A stretch of DNA of 41,040 nucleotides from JBKGYG01 sp046546235 (GCA_046546235.1 JBKGYG010000006.1:1-41040), one strand, 5' to 3'. Shown: positions 17,652 through 26,327, numbered from the stretch's first letter. The notes: generated from the sequence alone by a model not told the origin. Numbers and translations: made by a program.

Positions 17652-19040
17652 TTAAACTCTTTCAAGAACGTCTTCAATATTACCTGCATTTAAAAACGCA
17701 CTTTCCGGAATATCATCGTATTTACCATCTAATATTTCTTTAAATCCTTGTATAGTTTCATTAACTGGAACATATCGCCCTTCCAACCCTGTAAATTGTT
17801 GAGCAACAAAAAATGGTTGAGATAAGAAACGTTGAACTCTTCTTGCTCTTGCAACGATAAGACGATCTTCTTCTGATAATTCATCCATGCCAAGTATTGC
17901 AATAATATCTTGCAACTCTTTATAGCGTTGTAAAATTTCTTGAACACCACGTGCAACTTTATAATGTTCATCTCCAACTATTCGTGGATCTAAGATTCTT
18001 GATGTTGAGTCTAATGGATCAACAGCCGGATATATTCCTAATTCAACAATTGCTCGATTCAAAACAGTTGTTGCATCTAAATGAGCAAATGTTGTAGCAG
18101 GAGCTGGGTCAGTTAAGTCATCAGCTGGAACATAAACAGCCTGCACAGAAGTTATTGATCCTTGTCTTGTTGATGTTATTCGTTCTTGAAGAACTCCCAT
18201 CTCTGTAGCAAGTGTGGGCTGATACCCTACAGCACTTGGCATACGTCCTAACAAGGCAGAAACTTCAGAACCCGCTTGAGTAAAACGAAATATATTATCT
18301 ATAAAAAGCAACACATCTCGTCCAGCTTTATCACGGAAATATTCAGCCATAGTTAATCCAGTTAATCCAACACGCATTCTAGCGCCTGGCGGTTCATTCA
18401 TCTGTCCAAAAACCATTGTTGTTTTGTTAATAACTCCTGAGTCTGTCATTTCATAGTATAAATCATTACCTTCTCTAGTTCTTTCTCCAACACCTGTAAA
18501 AACAGAATATCCACCATGTTCTGTTGCAATATTTCTAATTAATTCCTGAATTAAAACCGTCTTACCAACACCTGCACCTCCAAAAAGTCCAATTTTCCCA
18601 CCTTTTTGATAAGGGCATAATAAATCAACTACCTTTATACCAGTTTCTAATATCTCTGTTTGAGTTGATTGCTCTTCAAAGTCTGGTGCGTCTCTGTGAA
18701 TAGGCCAATAATCAATATCTTTTGGAGCAGGTTTGTTATCTATCACATCCCCTGTTACGTTAAAAATTCGGCCTAATGTTTTTTCTCCAACCGGTACAGA
18801 TATTGGAGCCCCTGTGTCTACTGCTTTCATTCCTCTTACTAATCCATCCGTTGACCCCATAGAAATACATCTAACTGAGTCATCTCCAAGATGTTGAGCA
18901 ACTTCCACTATTAAAATATCTCCATCTTTTCGTTTTATTTCTATAGCGTTATTCATTTGCGGTAATTCACCTTGAGAAAATTTAATATCAAGAACAGCAC
19001 CTATTATCTGAGTGATCTCACCCATATTTTTATCAGCCAT
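17652..19040 (-). CDS. atpD: ATP synthase beta subunit (catalytic)
   Basis: A 462-residue, full-length F1 beta subunit. The Walker A loop GGAGVGKT is at 154-161, the arginine/glutamate block GERTREGNDLY and the Walker B strand VLLFIDNIFRF follow, and the MDELSEEDRL segment is intact. It holds the three catalytic sites that make ATP from ADP and phosphate as gamma rotates. An ATG start follows AGGAGTG. It lies 15 bases after atpG and 11 bases before atpC. Confidence 0.99.
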   Translation of the reverse strand: MADKNMGEITQIIGAVLDIKFSQGELPQMNNAIEIKRKDGDILIVEVAQHLGDDSVRCISMGSTDGLVRGMKAVDTGAPISVPVGEKTLGRIFNVTGDVIDNKPAPKDIDYWPIHRDAPDFEEQSTQTEILETGIKVVDLLCPYQKGGKIGLFGGAGVGKTVLIQELIRNIATEHGGYSVFTGVGERTREGNDLYYEMTDSGVINKTTMVFGQMNEPPGARMRVGLTGLTMAEYFRDKAGRDVLLFIDNIFRFTQAGSEVSALLGRMPSAVGYQPTLATEMGVLQERITSTRQGSITSVQAVYVPADDLTDPAPATTFAHLDATTVLNRAIVELGIYPAVDPLDSTSRILDPRIVGDEHYKVARGVQEILQRYKELQDIIAILGMDELSEEDRLIVARARRVQRFLSQPFFVAQQFTGLEGRYVPVNETIQGFKEILDGKYDDIPESAFLNAGNIEDVLERV

Positions 19041-19055
19041 TCATTTTTCACTCCT

Positions 19056-19907
19056 TTATTTAAGTGCTTCTGCGCCACCAACGATTTCAGATATCTCTTG
19101 AGTTATAGATGCTTGCCTAGCTCTATTAAACTCAAGTGTTAAGCCCTCTATCATTTCACCAGCATTTTTTGTAGCTGAGTCCATAGCTGTCATCCTTGCT
19201 CCTTGTTCACTAGCAATAGACTCCCTTAATGCTCCATATATAAGACTATAGATATATCTAGGAATCATACTATTAAGAACCTCTTCTTCCGAAGGTTCAT
19301 AATTCATCAAAGCACCTTTTTTGTCCCCTTCAAGTTCTAATTTATTAATAGGTAATAATTTTAATATCTTTGATTCTTGAGTTAAAGTTGTTTTAAAATC
19401 TGTATATACAAGATATATTTCACTTATTTTATGTTCAAAATATGCATCCAAAACAACTTTTCCTATTTTAACAGCATCATTATAAATAGGATTATCAATC
19501 ATATAGGAAAGGTCTTTTTCTATTTTAAATCCTCTTCTTTTTAACCCGTCTTTCCCTTTTCTCCCAACAGCATATGTTAAAACTTCTTCAGGATTCCTTT
19601 CCTTATTAGCTATAAGCTTTATAATGTTAGCATTGTATCCTCCTGCCAAACCACGATTCGAAGTTATAACAATATACCCTTTTTTGTTAGATTCATTTTT
19701 TACCAAAAAGGGGTGGTTGATTGCTTCTGTTTTAGATAAGATTGACGTTACTGTATCATACATTTTACTAAAATAAGCTCTAGTCTCTTCAGCATTTATT
19801 TTTGCTTTTTGAAATTTTGCTGTTGAAACTAATTTCATAGCTTTTGTAATCTGCTGTGTATTTTGTATACTCGTCTTTCTTCTTTTTATATCTCTAATGG
19901 ATGCCAT
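19056..19907 (-). CDS. atpG: ATP synthase gamma subunit
   Basis: A 283-residue gamma subunit, the central rotor shaft. The N-terminal helix MASIRDIKRRKTSIQNTQQI and the C-terminal helix (MTAMDSATKNAGEMI, then FNRARQASITQEISEIVGGAEAL) are the conserved coiled-coil that turns inside the alpha3beta3 ring. The ITSNRGLAGGYNANI block is also typical. It begins 4 bases after the atpA stop, with its GAGGTGTG ribosome site inside the end of atpA. Confidence 0.98.
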   Translation of the reverse strand: MASIRDIKRRKTSIQNTQQITKAMKLVSTAKFQKAKINAEETRAYFSKMYDTVTSILSKTEAINHPFLVKNESNKKGYIVITSNRGLAGGYNANIIKLIANKERNPEEVLTYAVGRKGKDGLKRRGFKIEKDLSYMIDNPIYNDAVKIGKVVLDAYFEHKISEIYLVYTDFKTTLTQESKILKLLPINKLELEGDKKGALMNYEPSEEEVLNSMIPRYIYSLIYGALRESIASEQGARMTAMDSATKNAGEMIEGLTLEFNRARQASITQEISEIVGGAEALK

Positions 19908-19911
19908 AGCA

Positions 19912-21435
19912 TCACACCTCTTCTAGATTCTTTTTAAATTCTGTTTTAAACTCTTCTATAGTTTTTACTATCTTTTCTTCTAGTGTATCATTTAAGTCTG
20001 GTTGTGACATAATCTCTTTAACTAATTCTGAATATTTTGTATCAACAAACTCAAATAATTCATTCTCAAACCTTTGAATATGTTGTGTATCTATATCCTT
20101 TAAATATTTTTTTGTAACAGCATAAAGAATAATAACTTGATATGCAACTATCATTGGTCTATACTGAGGTTGTTTTAGCACCTCCATAATTCGCTCGCCT
20201 TGATTCAGCTTTTCTCTAGTATCTTTATCTAAATCAGAGCCAAACTGAGCAAATGCTGCTAATTCCCTATATTGAGCTAATTCAACTCGGATAGGACCTG
20301 CTATTTTTCGCATAACTTTCTTTTGTGCTGCTCCACCAACACGAGATACTGATAATCCAGGATTAATTGCTGGTCTAATACCTGCATTAAACAGCTCCGT
20401 TTCAAGGAAAATCTGTCCATCTGTTATAGAAATAACATTTGTTGGTATATAAGCAGACACATCACCAGCCTGAGTTTCAATAATAGGTAAGGCTGTTAAT
20501 GACCCTCCACCTCTTTGGTCTGAAAGCCTTGCTGCTCTCTCTAGTAACCTTGAATGCAAGTAAAAAACATCCCCTGGATATGCTTCACGCCCAGGAGGTC
20601 TTCTGAGTAGTAGAGACATAGCACGATATGCTACAGCATGTTTTGATAGGTCATCGTATATCACCAAAACATCCTTGCCATTTTCCATCCACTCTTCACC
20701 AATAGCACAACCAGAATATGGTGAGATATACTGCAATGGTGCTAACTCGCTTGCAGTAGCCGCAACAACTGTTGTATAGTCCATAGCACCTTCTTCTTCT
20801 AGTGTGTTAACTATTTGAGCTACTGTAGAAGCTTTTTGTCCAATAGCCACATATATACATAATACATCTTCATTTTTTTGATTAATTATAGTGTCTATTG
20901 CAATAGCTGTCTTCCCGGTTTGGCGATCACCAATAACAAGTTCACGTTGTCCCCTTCCAATTGGTACCATTGAATCAATTGCTTTTAATCCTGTTTGAAG
21001 TGGAGTATCAACAGATTTTCTTTCAATCACACCAGGTGCAACTCTTTCAACTTGACGAAATTGTTCTGTTTGTATAGGTCCTTTCCCATCTATTGGTTGT
21101 CCAAGAGCATTGACAACTCTTCCTACTAATGCATCACCAACTGGAACCTCAACAACACGTCCTGTAGATTTAACGATATCTCCTTCACTTATGTGATCAT
21201 CAGAGCCTAATAATACTGCCCCAACATTATCTTCTTCTAGATTTAAAATCATTCCATAAACATCACCAGGGAATTCTAATAACTCACCTGCCATTGCTTT
21301 CTCTAATCCATGAATACGTGCAATACCATCTGATATCTGTATTACTGTACCAACATTAGAAACCTCTAATTCAGATTTATATCGTTTAATTTGTTCTTTT
21401 ATTACTGAACTAATTTCTTCTGGTCTCAAATTCAT
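19912..21435 (-). CDS. atpA: ATP synthase alpha subunit
   Basis: A 507-residue, full-length F1 alpha subunit. The P-loop GDRQTGKT is near residues 169-176; the PYSGCAIGEEWMENGKDVLVIYDDLSKHA block and the ISRVGGAAQ-type alpha signature (here LSVSRVGGAAQ) are intact. Alpha carries the non-catalytic nucleotide sites and supplies the arginine finger to beta. It starts about 31 bases after atpH with its own ribosome site. Confidence 0.99.
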   Translation of the reverse strand: MNLRPEEISSVIKEQIKRYKSELEVSNVGTVIQISDGIARIHGLEKAMAGELLEFPGDVYGMILNLEEDNVGAVLLGSDDHISEGDIVKSTGRVVEVPVGDALVGRVVNALGQPIDGKGPIQTEQFRQVERVAPGVIERKSVDTPLQTGLKAIDSMVPIGRGQRELVIGDRQTGKTAIAIDTIINQKNEDVLCIYVAIGQKASTVAQIVNTLEEEGAMDYTTVVAATASELAPLQYISPYSGCAIGEEWMENGKDVLVIYDDLSKHAVAYRAMSLLLRRPPGREAYPGDVFYLHSRLLERAARLSDQRGGGSLTALPIIETQAGDVSAYIPTNVISITDGQIFLETELFNAGIRPAINPGLSVSRVGGAAQKKVMRKIAGPIRVELAQYRELAAFAQFGSDLDKDTREKLNQGERIMEVLKQPQYRPMIVAYQVIILYAVTKKYLKDIDTQHIQRFENELFEFVDTKYSELVKEIMSQPDLNDTLEEKIVKTIEEFKTEFKKNLEEV

Positions 21436-21466
21436 GGCTACTTAACACCGCCTTTCTCTTTGACTT

Positions 21467-22012
21467 TTAGGCTATTTGTACTTTCATAAGATCCCTAGCC
21501 AATAATTCTATGTTACCTTTTATACTATTATCCACAATTCTATCACCAATACGAATATTTACTCCACCTATCAAAGATTCATCAACAGTGAAAACTGCTT
21601 CTACTTTTTTATTTGTTAAAGTAACCAATCTTTGTTTTATTTTTGTCTTTTGCTCTTTTGCCAATATTTGCGCAGATGTAATGTGTGCAGTTACTATTCC
21701 TCTGTGTTCTTTAATTAAATCTAAATAATAATTAAATATTTCAATCAAAAAATCATATCGGTCTTTTTTTATAATAACCACCATTAAACCTAATAGTTCT
21801 GTTGATATTTTATCCTTAAAAATATTTTCTATAGTTTTTACTTTATTATCCTTAGATATTTTAGGGTGACTAAGCACAGATAAAAATTCTTTATTGTTTT
21901 TTAATGCTTCTACAACAACTTTAACCTCTTCTTCCATACTGTCAATAGAGTCATTCTCTTTTGACAACTCAAATAGAGCATTTCCATATGTTTTTACAAT
22001 TAATTCAGCCAT
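21467..22012 (-). CDS. atpH: ATP synthase delta subunit
   Basis: A 181-residue OSCP/delta subunit that joins the F1 head to the b-subunit stator. The N-terminal YGNALFEL motif and the C-terminal VDESLIGGVNIRIGDRIVDNSIKG block are diagnostic. It overlaps the end of atpF by 13 bases, which suggests translational coupling. Confidence 0.97.
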   Translation of the reverse strand: MAELIVKTYGNALFELSKENDSIDSMEEEVKVVVEALKNNKEFLSVLSHPKISKDNKVKTIENIFKDKISTELLGLMVVIIKKDRYDFLIEIFNYYLDLIKEHRGIVTAHITSAQILAKEQKTKIKQRLVTLTNKKVEAVFTVDESLIGGVNIRIGDRIVDNSIKGNIELLARDLMKVQIA

Positions 22013-22515
22013 GTTGTCTCACCCATTTCATTAAGCGTCGCTTCTAATAATCTATTTTGTTCTTTTTCATCTATTGTTGTTGCAATGAATCTTTCTGCTA
22101 AAATTGTCGCAATAGATACTATTTCTTGTTTTACTTCATCTTTAACTTTATCTTTTTCTCTGCTTATTTCTAATCTTGCACGCTCTATAATTTTATTTGC
22201 TTCTTCTTTAGCTTCTTGAATAATTTCTTCTTCTCTAACTAAAGCTTTTCTACGTGCTTTAGATAATAAAACATCTGCTTCTTTTTTTATATCTTTTATT
22301 TTTTCTTCGTATTCTTGTTTTAACTCTAAAGCATCCTCTTTTTCTTGACTTGCAATATCTAAGTCATTTTTAATTCTATCAGATCTTTTCTTCATATATG
22401 CAGTTACAGGTTCAAATAAATAGTAAGACATAAAGCCAAACAAAATACCTACTGATAGAATTGAAAAAAATGCATCAAACAGTGTTTGCAAATCAAGCCC
22501 AAATATCCTTTCCAA
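22000..22515 (-). CDS. atpF: ATP synthase b subunit
   Basis: A 171-residue F0 b subunit: one N-terminal membrane helix (about 10-33), then a long charged helical region (EDALELKQEYEEKIKDIKKEA and on) that forms the peripheral stalk. The start is TTG, preceded by an excellent AGGAGG site. That site directly borders the structured repeat at 22528. It overlaps atpH by 13 bases. Confidence 0.95.
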   Translation of the reverse strand: MERIFGLDLQTLFDAFFSILSVGILFGFMSYYLFEPVTAYMKKRSDRIKNDLDIASQEKEDALELKQEYEEKIKDIKKEADVLLSKARRKALVREEEIIQEAKEEANKIIERARLEISREKDKVKDEVKQEIVSIATILAERFIATTIDEKEQNRLLEATLNEMGETTWLN

Positions 22516-22527
22516 AGTAAAGCCTCC

Positions 22528-22588
22528 TTTTCATTGAAGCTTGTGCCTCAACTGCCTTTGTTGAGGCATGTAAAGTTAATATGAAAGA
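22528..22588 (+). repeat. Structured 60-bp repeat, copy A (atpE-atpF gap)
   Basis: Starts TTTTCATTGAAGCTTG, has a perfect 9-bp inner stem TGCCTCAAC/GTTGAGGCA (22544-22552 with 22560-22568), a TGTA bulge and ends AAGTTAATATGAAA. Its inner stem is the same as in copy D at 26359-26417. It lies antisense to the operon and begins at the atpF ribosome site. Confidence 0.7.
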
Positions 22589-22632
22589 TAGATGTAAAAC
22601 AAAACTTGCTCGCAAGGATTTGATTTTACATC

Positions 22633-22692
22633 TTTCATTGCAACTCGTGCAAACCTTGAAAAGGCTTGCATAGAGCGAGTTGTTATAGAATA
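22633..22692 (+). repeat. Structured 60-bp repeat, copy B (atpE-atpF gap)
   Basis: Starts TTTCATTGCAACTCG. The outer stem is CAACTCG/CGAGTTG (22641-22647 with 22676-22682), the inner stem TGCAAACC/GGCTTGCA with one mismatch, and the 3' bulge TAGAG. Between copies A and B, ATGTAAAA pairs with TTTTACAT, so the two copies together make one large inverted structure covering most of the 191-bp gap between atpE and atpF. Confidence 0.65.
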
Positions 22693-22706
22693 ATGATTGT
22701 AAACAA

Positions 22707-22991
22707 CTAACCTAACAAGTCAATATATCTAGCAATTAATGGATTAGCAAATAACAACAATAATGCTATAACAAAACCATATAATCCAGTTGTCTCAGCA
22801 ATCGCAGCTCCTAATATCATAGTACCTTGAATATCTGATTTTGCACCTGGTTGACGACCAACAGCTTCTGCACCTTTACCAGCTGCATAACCTTGTCCTA
22901 TTCCAGGCCCAATTCCTGCTATAACTGCTAATCCAGCACCTATTGCCGAACAAGCTAAAATTAAAGCTCTACCATCAATAACTTCATTCAT
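22707..22991 (-). CDS. atpE: ATP synthase c subunit, sodium-type signature
   Basis: A 94-residue two-helix proteolipid that forms the rotor ring. Helix 1 has the glycine run AGLAVIAGIGPGIGQG, helix 2 the ion-carrying Glu66. Residues Pro29, Gln33, Glu66, Thr67, Thr68 and Tyr71 correspond to Pro28, Gln32, Glu65, Ser66, Thr67 and Tyr70 of the Ilyobacter tartaricus Na+ ring, with Thr in place of Ser66. This is the pattern of sodium-coupled enzymes. Coupling to Na+ is inferred from sequence only. An ATG start follows a GGAGG-type site; a 191-bp repeat-filled gap separates it from atpF. Confidence 0.97.
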   Translation of the reverse strand: MNEVIDGRALILACSAIGAGLAVIAGIGPGIGQGYAAGKGAEAVGRQPGAKSDIQGTMILGAAIAETTGLYGFVIALLLLFANPLIARYIDLLG

Positions 22992-23130
22992 TTAAAATCC
23001 TCCTTCTATTCTTGTTTTTATCATTCTTATATTTTTAATTATGAGGAAATCCCTTAATGATCTTGAATTATAGTATATTGTGGAATTTCCTATTTATAAT
23101 AATAGGAATTATATGCAATCCCTTTATCTA

Positions 23131-23820
23131 CTAATCAACTTCTATAGCACCTGATACGAATACCATACTTAACATTGTAAATACAAAAGCTTGTAAGACT
23201 CCTGCAAATAAATCAAAATAAAAATGAAAAGCCGAAGGAATACCAATTTGAGCTATCCAAGGTAGTTGGCTATAATATAAAGCCATTAATATTGTTCCGC
23301 CAATTATATTTCCAAACAAACGAAAAGATAATGAAATAGGATTAGAAATCTCACCAATAACATTAATTGGTGTCATTGGCCATAACGGCTGAGTAAAACC
23401 TTTTAAATATGCACCAACGCCTTTTTCCTTAATTCCATAGAATTGAACCATGAAAAATGTGATAATTGCTAAGCCAAATGGCACAGCATAATCAGCAGTT
23501 GGAGGCCTTAAATTGAATACCCCCGAAATATTTGACACAAGTATAAAGATAAATAATGTAGCAAAATACGCTGCAAATTTCCTTCCTTTTTCACCCATTG
23601 TACTAACTGTAAACTTATTAAATGTTTCCACTACTAATTCAACAAAATTTTGAATGCCTTTAGGCACATCTTCAAAATGTTTAAGTTTTCTATTTATATA
23701 ATAAGAAAAACCTATTAATAGCATCATAATAATAATTATGCCTAAATGCGTCTCACTTATTATCCACTCAAATTTACCTATTTTTATCCTAAACAACTCT
23801 TTTATATATATATTTTGCAT
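23131..23820 (-). CDS. atpB: ATP synthase a subunit
   Basis: A 229-residue F0 a subunit with five or six membrane helices. The essential arginine is Arg167 in ISLSFRLFGNIIGG, and the final helix LQAFVFTMLSMVFVSGAIE is typical. With the c ring it forms the two half-channels for ion entry and exit. It lies 33 bases after atpI; the 139-bp gap to atpE holds a small AATTTCCTAT/AATAGGAATT hairpin. Confidence 0.97.
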   Translation of the reverse strand: MQNIYIKELFRIKIGKFEWIISETHLGIIIIMMLLIGFSYYINRKLKHFEDVPKGIQNFVELVVETFNKFTVSTMGEKGRKFAAYFATLFIFILVSNISGVFNLRPPTADYAVPFGLAIITFFMVQFYGIKEKGVGAYLKGFTQPLWPMTPINVIGEISNPISLSFRLFGNIIGGTILMALYYSQLPWIAQIGIPSAFHFYFDLFAGVLQAFVFTMLSMVFVSGAIEVD

Positions 23821-23853
23821 TTAGTCTTCACCTCACTTAAATTTTACAATTAA

Positions 23854-24234
23854 CTATGCATTATTTCTAGCTATTTTATTTAACAATGGTATTAAATAAA
23901 CCGAAATTTTTAATGAAAAAAGACCTAATATTATACCAACTAAACATCTAATATCATAATAAACTCCACCCAGCATAATAATTATTATTACTGTATACCT
24001 AATAAAATAATTCTTTATCATATATCTTTTAGCTTCGTTTGGTGTTTTATCCAATGCTTCATTTATAGATTTCTCTAAATGACACGTCTGCAACATAGCT
24101 GTTATTGATCCTATAATAAGCCCTAAGTAAAACTCTATAAACTTTATAAAAAAAAGAGAAATTCCACCAATCCCTAAACATACTATTATAATCCCTAATA
24201 TTAAAGATTTAACAACACTAGGTTTTTCTTTCAT
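23854..24234 (-). CDS. atpI: ATP synthase subunit I (AtpI)
   Basis: A 126-residue membrane protein with four predicted helices, in the usual AtpI place before atpB. AtpI proteins help assemble the c ring and, together with AtpZ, have been linked to Mg2+/Ca2+ transport in alkaliphilic Bacillus. The start ATG overlaps the atpZ stop (ATGA). The call rests mainly on position, length and topology, because this family is poorly conserved. Confidence 0.8.
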   Translation of the reverse strand: MKEKPSVVKSLILGIIIVCLGIGGISLFFIKFIEFYLGLIIGSITAMLQTCHLEKSINEALDKTPNEAKRYMIKNYFIRYTVIIIIMLGGVYYDIRCLVGIILGLFSLKISVYLIPLLNKIARNNA

Positions 24235-24464
24235 AATTTTGGACCTTTCTTTTGATTTGAAAACTTTTTTGTTATAACAAATAGATTACGTAATGAAACT
24301 AAAATACCCAATAATATAAATAAAATAATAAAAATCTCATTCCACCTGAAATAATCCACTAACCATTTCCCTAAAAACAAACAAATTAATATAGGAATTA
24401 TCATATTTAAAGCTATTTGATTAACTAAGACAAGACCTTTTAAAACTTGAGGATCTATTTTCAT
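24231..24464 (-). CDS. atpZ: AtpZ/AtpI-family small membrane protein
   Basis: 77 residues from the ATG at 24464; a TTG 12 bases upstream is in frame but is part of the GGAGG ribosome site. Two membrane helices (about 12-33 and 42-60) are joined by a short loop containing GKWLVDYF, as in the AtpZ/AtpI family. It is the first gene of the ATP synthase operon and overlaps atpI by 4 bases. Confidence 0.8.
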   Translation of the reverse strand: MKIDPQVLKGLVLVNQIALNMIIPILICLFLGKWLVDYFRWNEIFIILFILLGILVSLRNLFVITKKFSNQKKGPKL

Positions 24465-24493
24465 ATTTTCCTCCAACTTTTTCTTTGCTTCCT

Positions 24494-24521
24494 ATTATAC
24501 CATTATTTTCATAAGTGTAAA
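24494..24521 (-). promoter_or_regulatory. Promoter of the ATP synthase operon
   Basis: On the minus strand TTTACA (24521-24516), a 16-base spacer and TATAAT (24499-24494), with TGG just before the -10 (extended -10). It lies 30 bases upstream of the atpZ start. Between here and the plus-strand promoter at 24655 are about 130 bases of AT-rich DNA with no other clear feature. Confidence 0.75.
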
Positions 24522-24654
24522 CTTAAAAACAAAACAAAAATAATTTATATTATTTGCCCCTATATATAAATGTTTAATAATTCAAATCTCTAATTGAAAA
24601 TATAACATAACAACCTTTAAAATAAAAGAGCTGCCGTCCATTTTTTTTATTTTA

Positions 24655-24684
24655 TTGTTTTTATTTTATTATTTATGCTATAAT
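24655..24684 (+). promoter_or_regulatory. Promoter of the ACT-domain gene
   Basis: TTGTTT (24655-24660), an 18-base spacer and TATAAT (24679-24684), with TGC before the -10. It drives the only plus-strand gene of the window, divergently from the ATP synthase operon. Confidence 0.75.
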
Positions 24685-24715
24685 ATAATAAATTTATGGT
24701 TTGGAGGTGCCTTTA

Positions 24716-25183
24716 ATGAGTTCTTCTATATCTAATATATATATTACTCAAAATGTAACCCTCATTACTCTTACTAATGTTCCATATGATATTAAAACCA
24801 AAGCAGAAATATTTAGTTCATTAGCTGAAGCTGATATTAACATTGATATGATTAGTCAAACATCCCCATTAAAAAATGATATTAATATATCTTTTTCATT
24901 AATGGATAGTGATTTATTTAATGCTATACAAGTACTAAAAACTTTTAAATCAAGTATTTCTAATTTGCGAATAGAAGTGAATTCTAATAATACCAAAGTA
25001 GGACTATTTAGTGAAGAAATGAGAAATACGCCTGGTATTTTCGCAGAAACTTTAAACATATTCGCTAATGCAAACATTGAAATTAAAATGATAACAACAT
25101 CAGAAGTTGAAATAGCGTACCTTATATATTCATCAGATGAGAACAAAGCACTAAACCTTTTAAAATCTAAATATAATCTTTAA
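24716..25183 (+). CDS. Stand-alone two-ACT-domain protein (aspartokinase regulatory-domain-like)
   Basis: 155 residues from the ATG at 24716; GGAGGTG at 24703-24709 fixes this start and rules out the in-frame TTG at 24701. Two ACT domains are visible at about 13-78 (VTLITLTNVPYDIKTKAEIF, INIDMISQTS) and 92-150 (KVGLFSEEMRNTPGIFAETL, IEIKMITTSEVEIAYLI), the same tandem arrangement as the C-terminal regulatory part of aspartokinase. There is no kinase domain. ACT pairs bind amino acids, often lysine or threonine, so it may be a sensor or a separate regulatory chain; the ligand and partner are not shown by the sequence. It is the sole plus-strand gene, with its own promoter and terminator. Confidence 0.85.
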   Translation: MSSSISNIYITQNVTLITLTNVPYDIKTKAEIFSSLAEADINIDMISQTSPLKNDINISFSLMDSDLFNAIQVLKTFKSSISNLRIEVNSNNTKVGLFSEEMRNTPGIFAETLNIFANANIEIKMITTSEVEIAYLIYSSDENKALNLLKSKYNL

Positions 25184-25189
25184 CCTATT

Positions 25190-25223
25190 AAAGAGCCTAA
25201 CTTTATAAGTTATGCTCTTTTTC
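25190..25223 (+). terminator. Terminator of the ACT-domain gene, overlapping the end of the convergent wecA-like gene
   Basis: AAAGAGC pairs with GCTCTTT (25190-25196 with 25214-25220), with an inner AACT/AGTT, followed by T. The minus-strand stop codon of the convergent glycosyltransferase gene lies inside the hairpin, so it may serve both directions. Confidence 0.8.
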
Positions 25224-26327
25224 TTCATTCTTTGTAGTTAAAGTAATGTTTTCTAGTATATCTTGTTCCTTTTCTTTAGAAACAATAAAATAATCCAAAA
25301 CCCATATAGCAAACATAATTACTAATATAATTATAGCCAATATCACATCATTAATAGCTATTAAAATTCCAGCAATTCCAAATCCACTACTAACTCCGTA
25401 TAATGTTAATACTACCCTCTTTTGACTATACCCTCGATCAACTAATTTATGATGCAAATGACCTCTGTCAGGTTGCATAACAGGTTGTTTTTTTATTACC
25501 CTGCGAATTATAGCACAAAAAGTATCAAAAATAGGCAATCCTAGCACAATGACCGCTATAAAAATTGTAATCGCCGTATAACTCTTAATCAAACCTTGAA
25601 TAGAAATTACTGAAAGTGTGAAACCTAAAAATGTTGAGCCTGTATCTCCCATAAAAATAGTAGCTGGATTAAAGTTATGTGGCAAAAATCCTAAGCATGC
25701 GCCCGCAAGAGCTGCCGTTAAAACAATTGCAACTGGTATAGGATTAACTGTTAATATAGATAAAAGCATTAAGCTTAATGCAGCAATAGACGAAATTCCA
25801 GCAGCTAATCCATCTAACCCATCTATTAAATTAACAGCGTTAGTAACACCTATGATCCAAAGCATGGTGAATAATTTACTAAAAACACCAATATCGATGA
25901 TATTTGTTGATGACCAAGGCCACGTAACTAATTCAATAGTAGTTCCTGTATAAACAACTATCAAAGCAGCTAGAATTTGGAAAATCAACTTTATTTTTGG
26001 ATCTAAATCATATATATCATCCATTAATCCCACACTAGTTATCAAAACGCCTCCTCCTAACAAGCCTGTTAATTGAAGGCTATCAAACCCATCAACAAAA
26101 GGAGCAATTAACAATACTGTTAACATAAATCCAAAGACAATTGCAACGCCACCAGCTAAAGGCATTGGTTTTTTGTGCATCCCTCTCTCTTTAGGATGAT
26201 CTATAGCTCCTACTTTAAATGCAAATTTTTTGCTTAATGGTGTTGTAAACAACGATATCAAAAACGCTGCCCCAAAAGCTATTATATATATTAAATTAGA
26301 ATTAGTTCCATCTATAAAAGTCCCCAT
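25203..26327 (-). CDS. Undecaprenyl-phosphate GlcNAc-1-phosphate transferase (WecA/TagO family)
   Basis: 374 residues from the ATG at 26327. An in-frame GTG lies 30 bases upstream, but AAGGAG sits between the two and points to the ATG. It is a polytopic membrane protein of the MraY/WecA/TagO superfamily, which moves a sugar-1-phosphate from a UDP-sugar to undecaprenyl phosphate and so starts wall teichoic acid or other wall-polymer synthesis. Motifs: MDDIYDLDPKIKL, the Mg2+-binding LIDGLDGLAAGIS, FMGDTGSTFLGF and the HLHHKL loop typical of WecA/TagO rather than MraY. Such a polymer could be the anchor for the SLH proteins of this window (inference). Repeat copy D lies in its leader. Confidence 0.92.
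   Translation of the reverse strand: MGTFIDGTNSNLIYIIAFGAAFLISLFTTPLSKKFAFKVGAIDHPKERGMHKKPMPLAGGVAIVFGFMLTVLLIAPFVDGFDSLQLTGLLGGGVLITSVGLMDDIYDLDPKIKLIFQILAALIVVYTGTTIELVTWPWSSTNIIDIGVFSKLFTMLWIIGVTNAVNLIDGLDGLAAGISSIAALSLMLLSILTVNPIPVAIVLTAALAGACLGFLPHNFNPATIFMGDTGSTFLGFTLSVISIQGLIKSYTAITIFIAVIVLGLPIFDTFCAIIRRVIKKQPVMQPDRGHLHHKLVDRGYSQKRVVLTLYGVSSGFGIAGILIAINDVILAIIILVIMFAIWVLDYFIVSKEKEQDILENITLTTKNEEKEHNL

Noticed and set aside
17729..17977. 82-codon minus-strand frame inside atpD
   Set aside because: It is a different reading frame within the conserved atpD coding sequence.
24856..25146. 96-codon minus-strand frame opposite the ACT gene
   Set aside because: The plus-strand gene has a promoter, ribosome site, terminator and two recognisable ACT domains; the minus frame has none of these.
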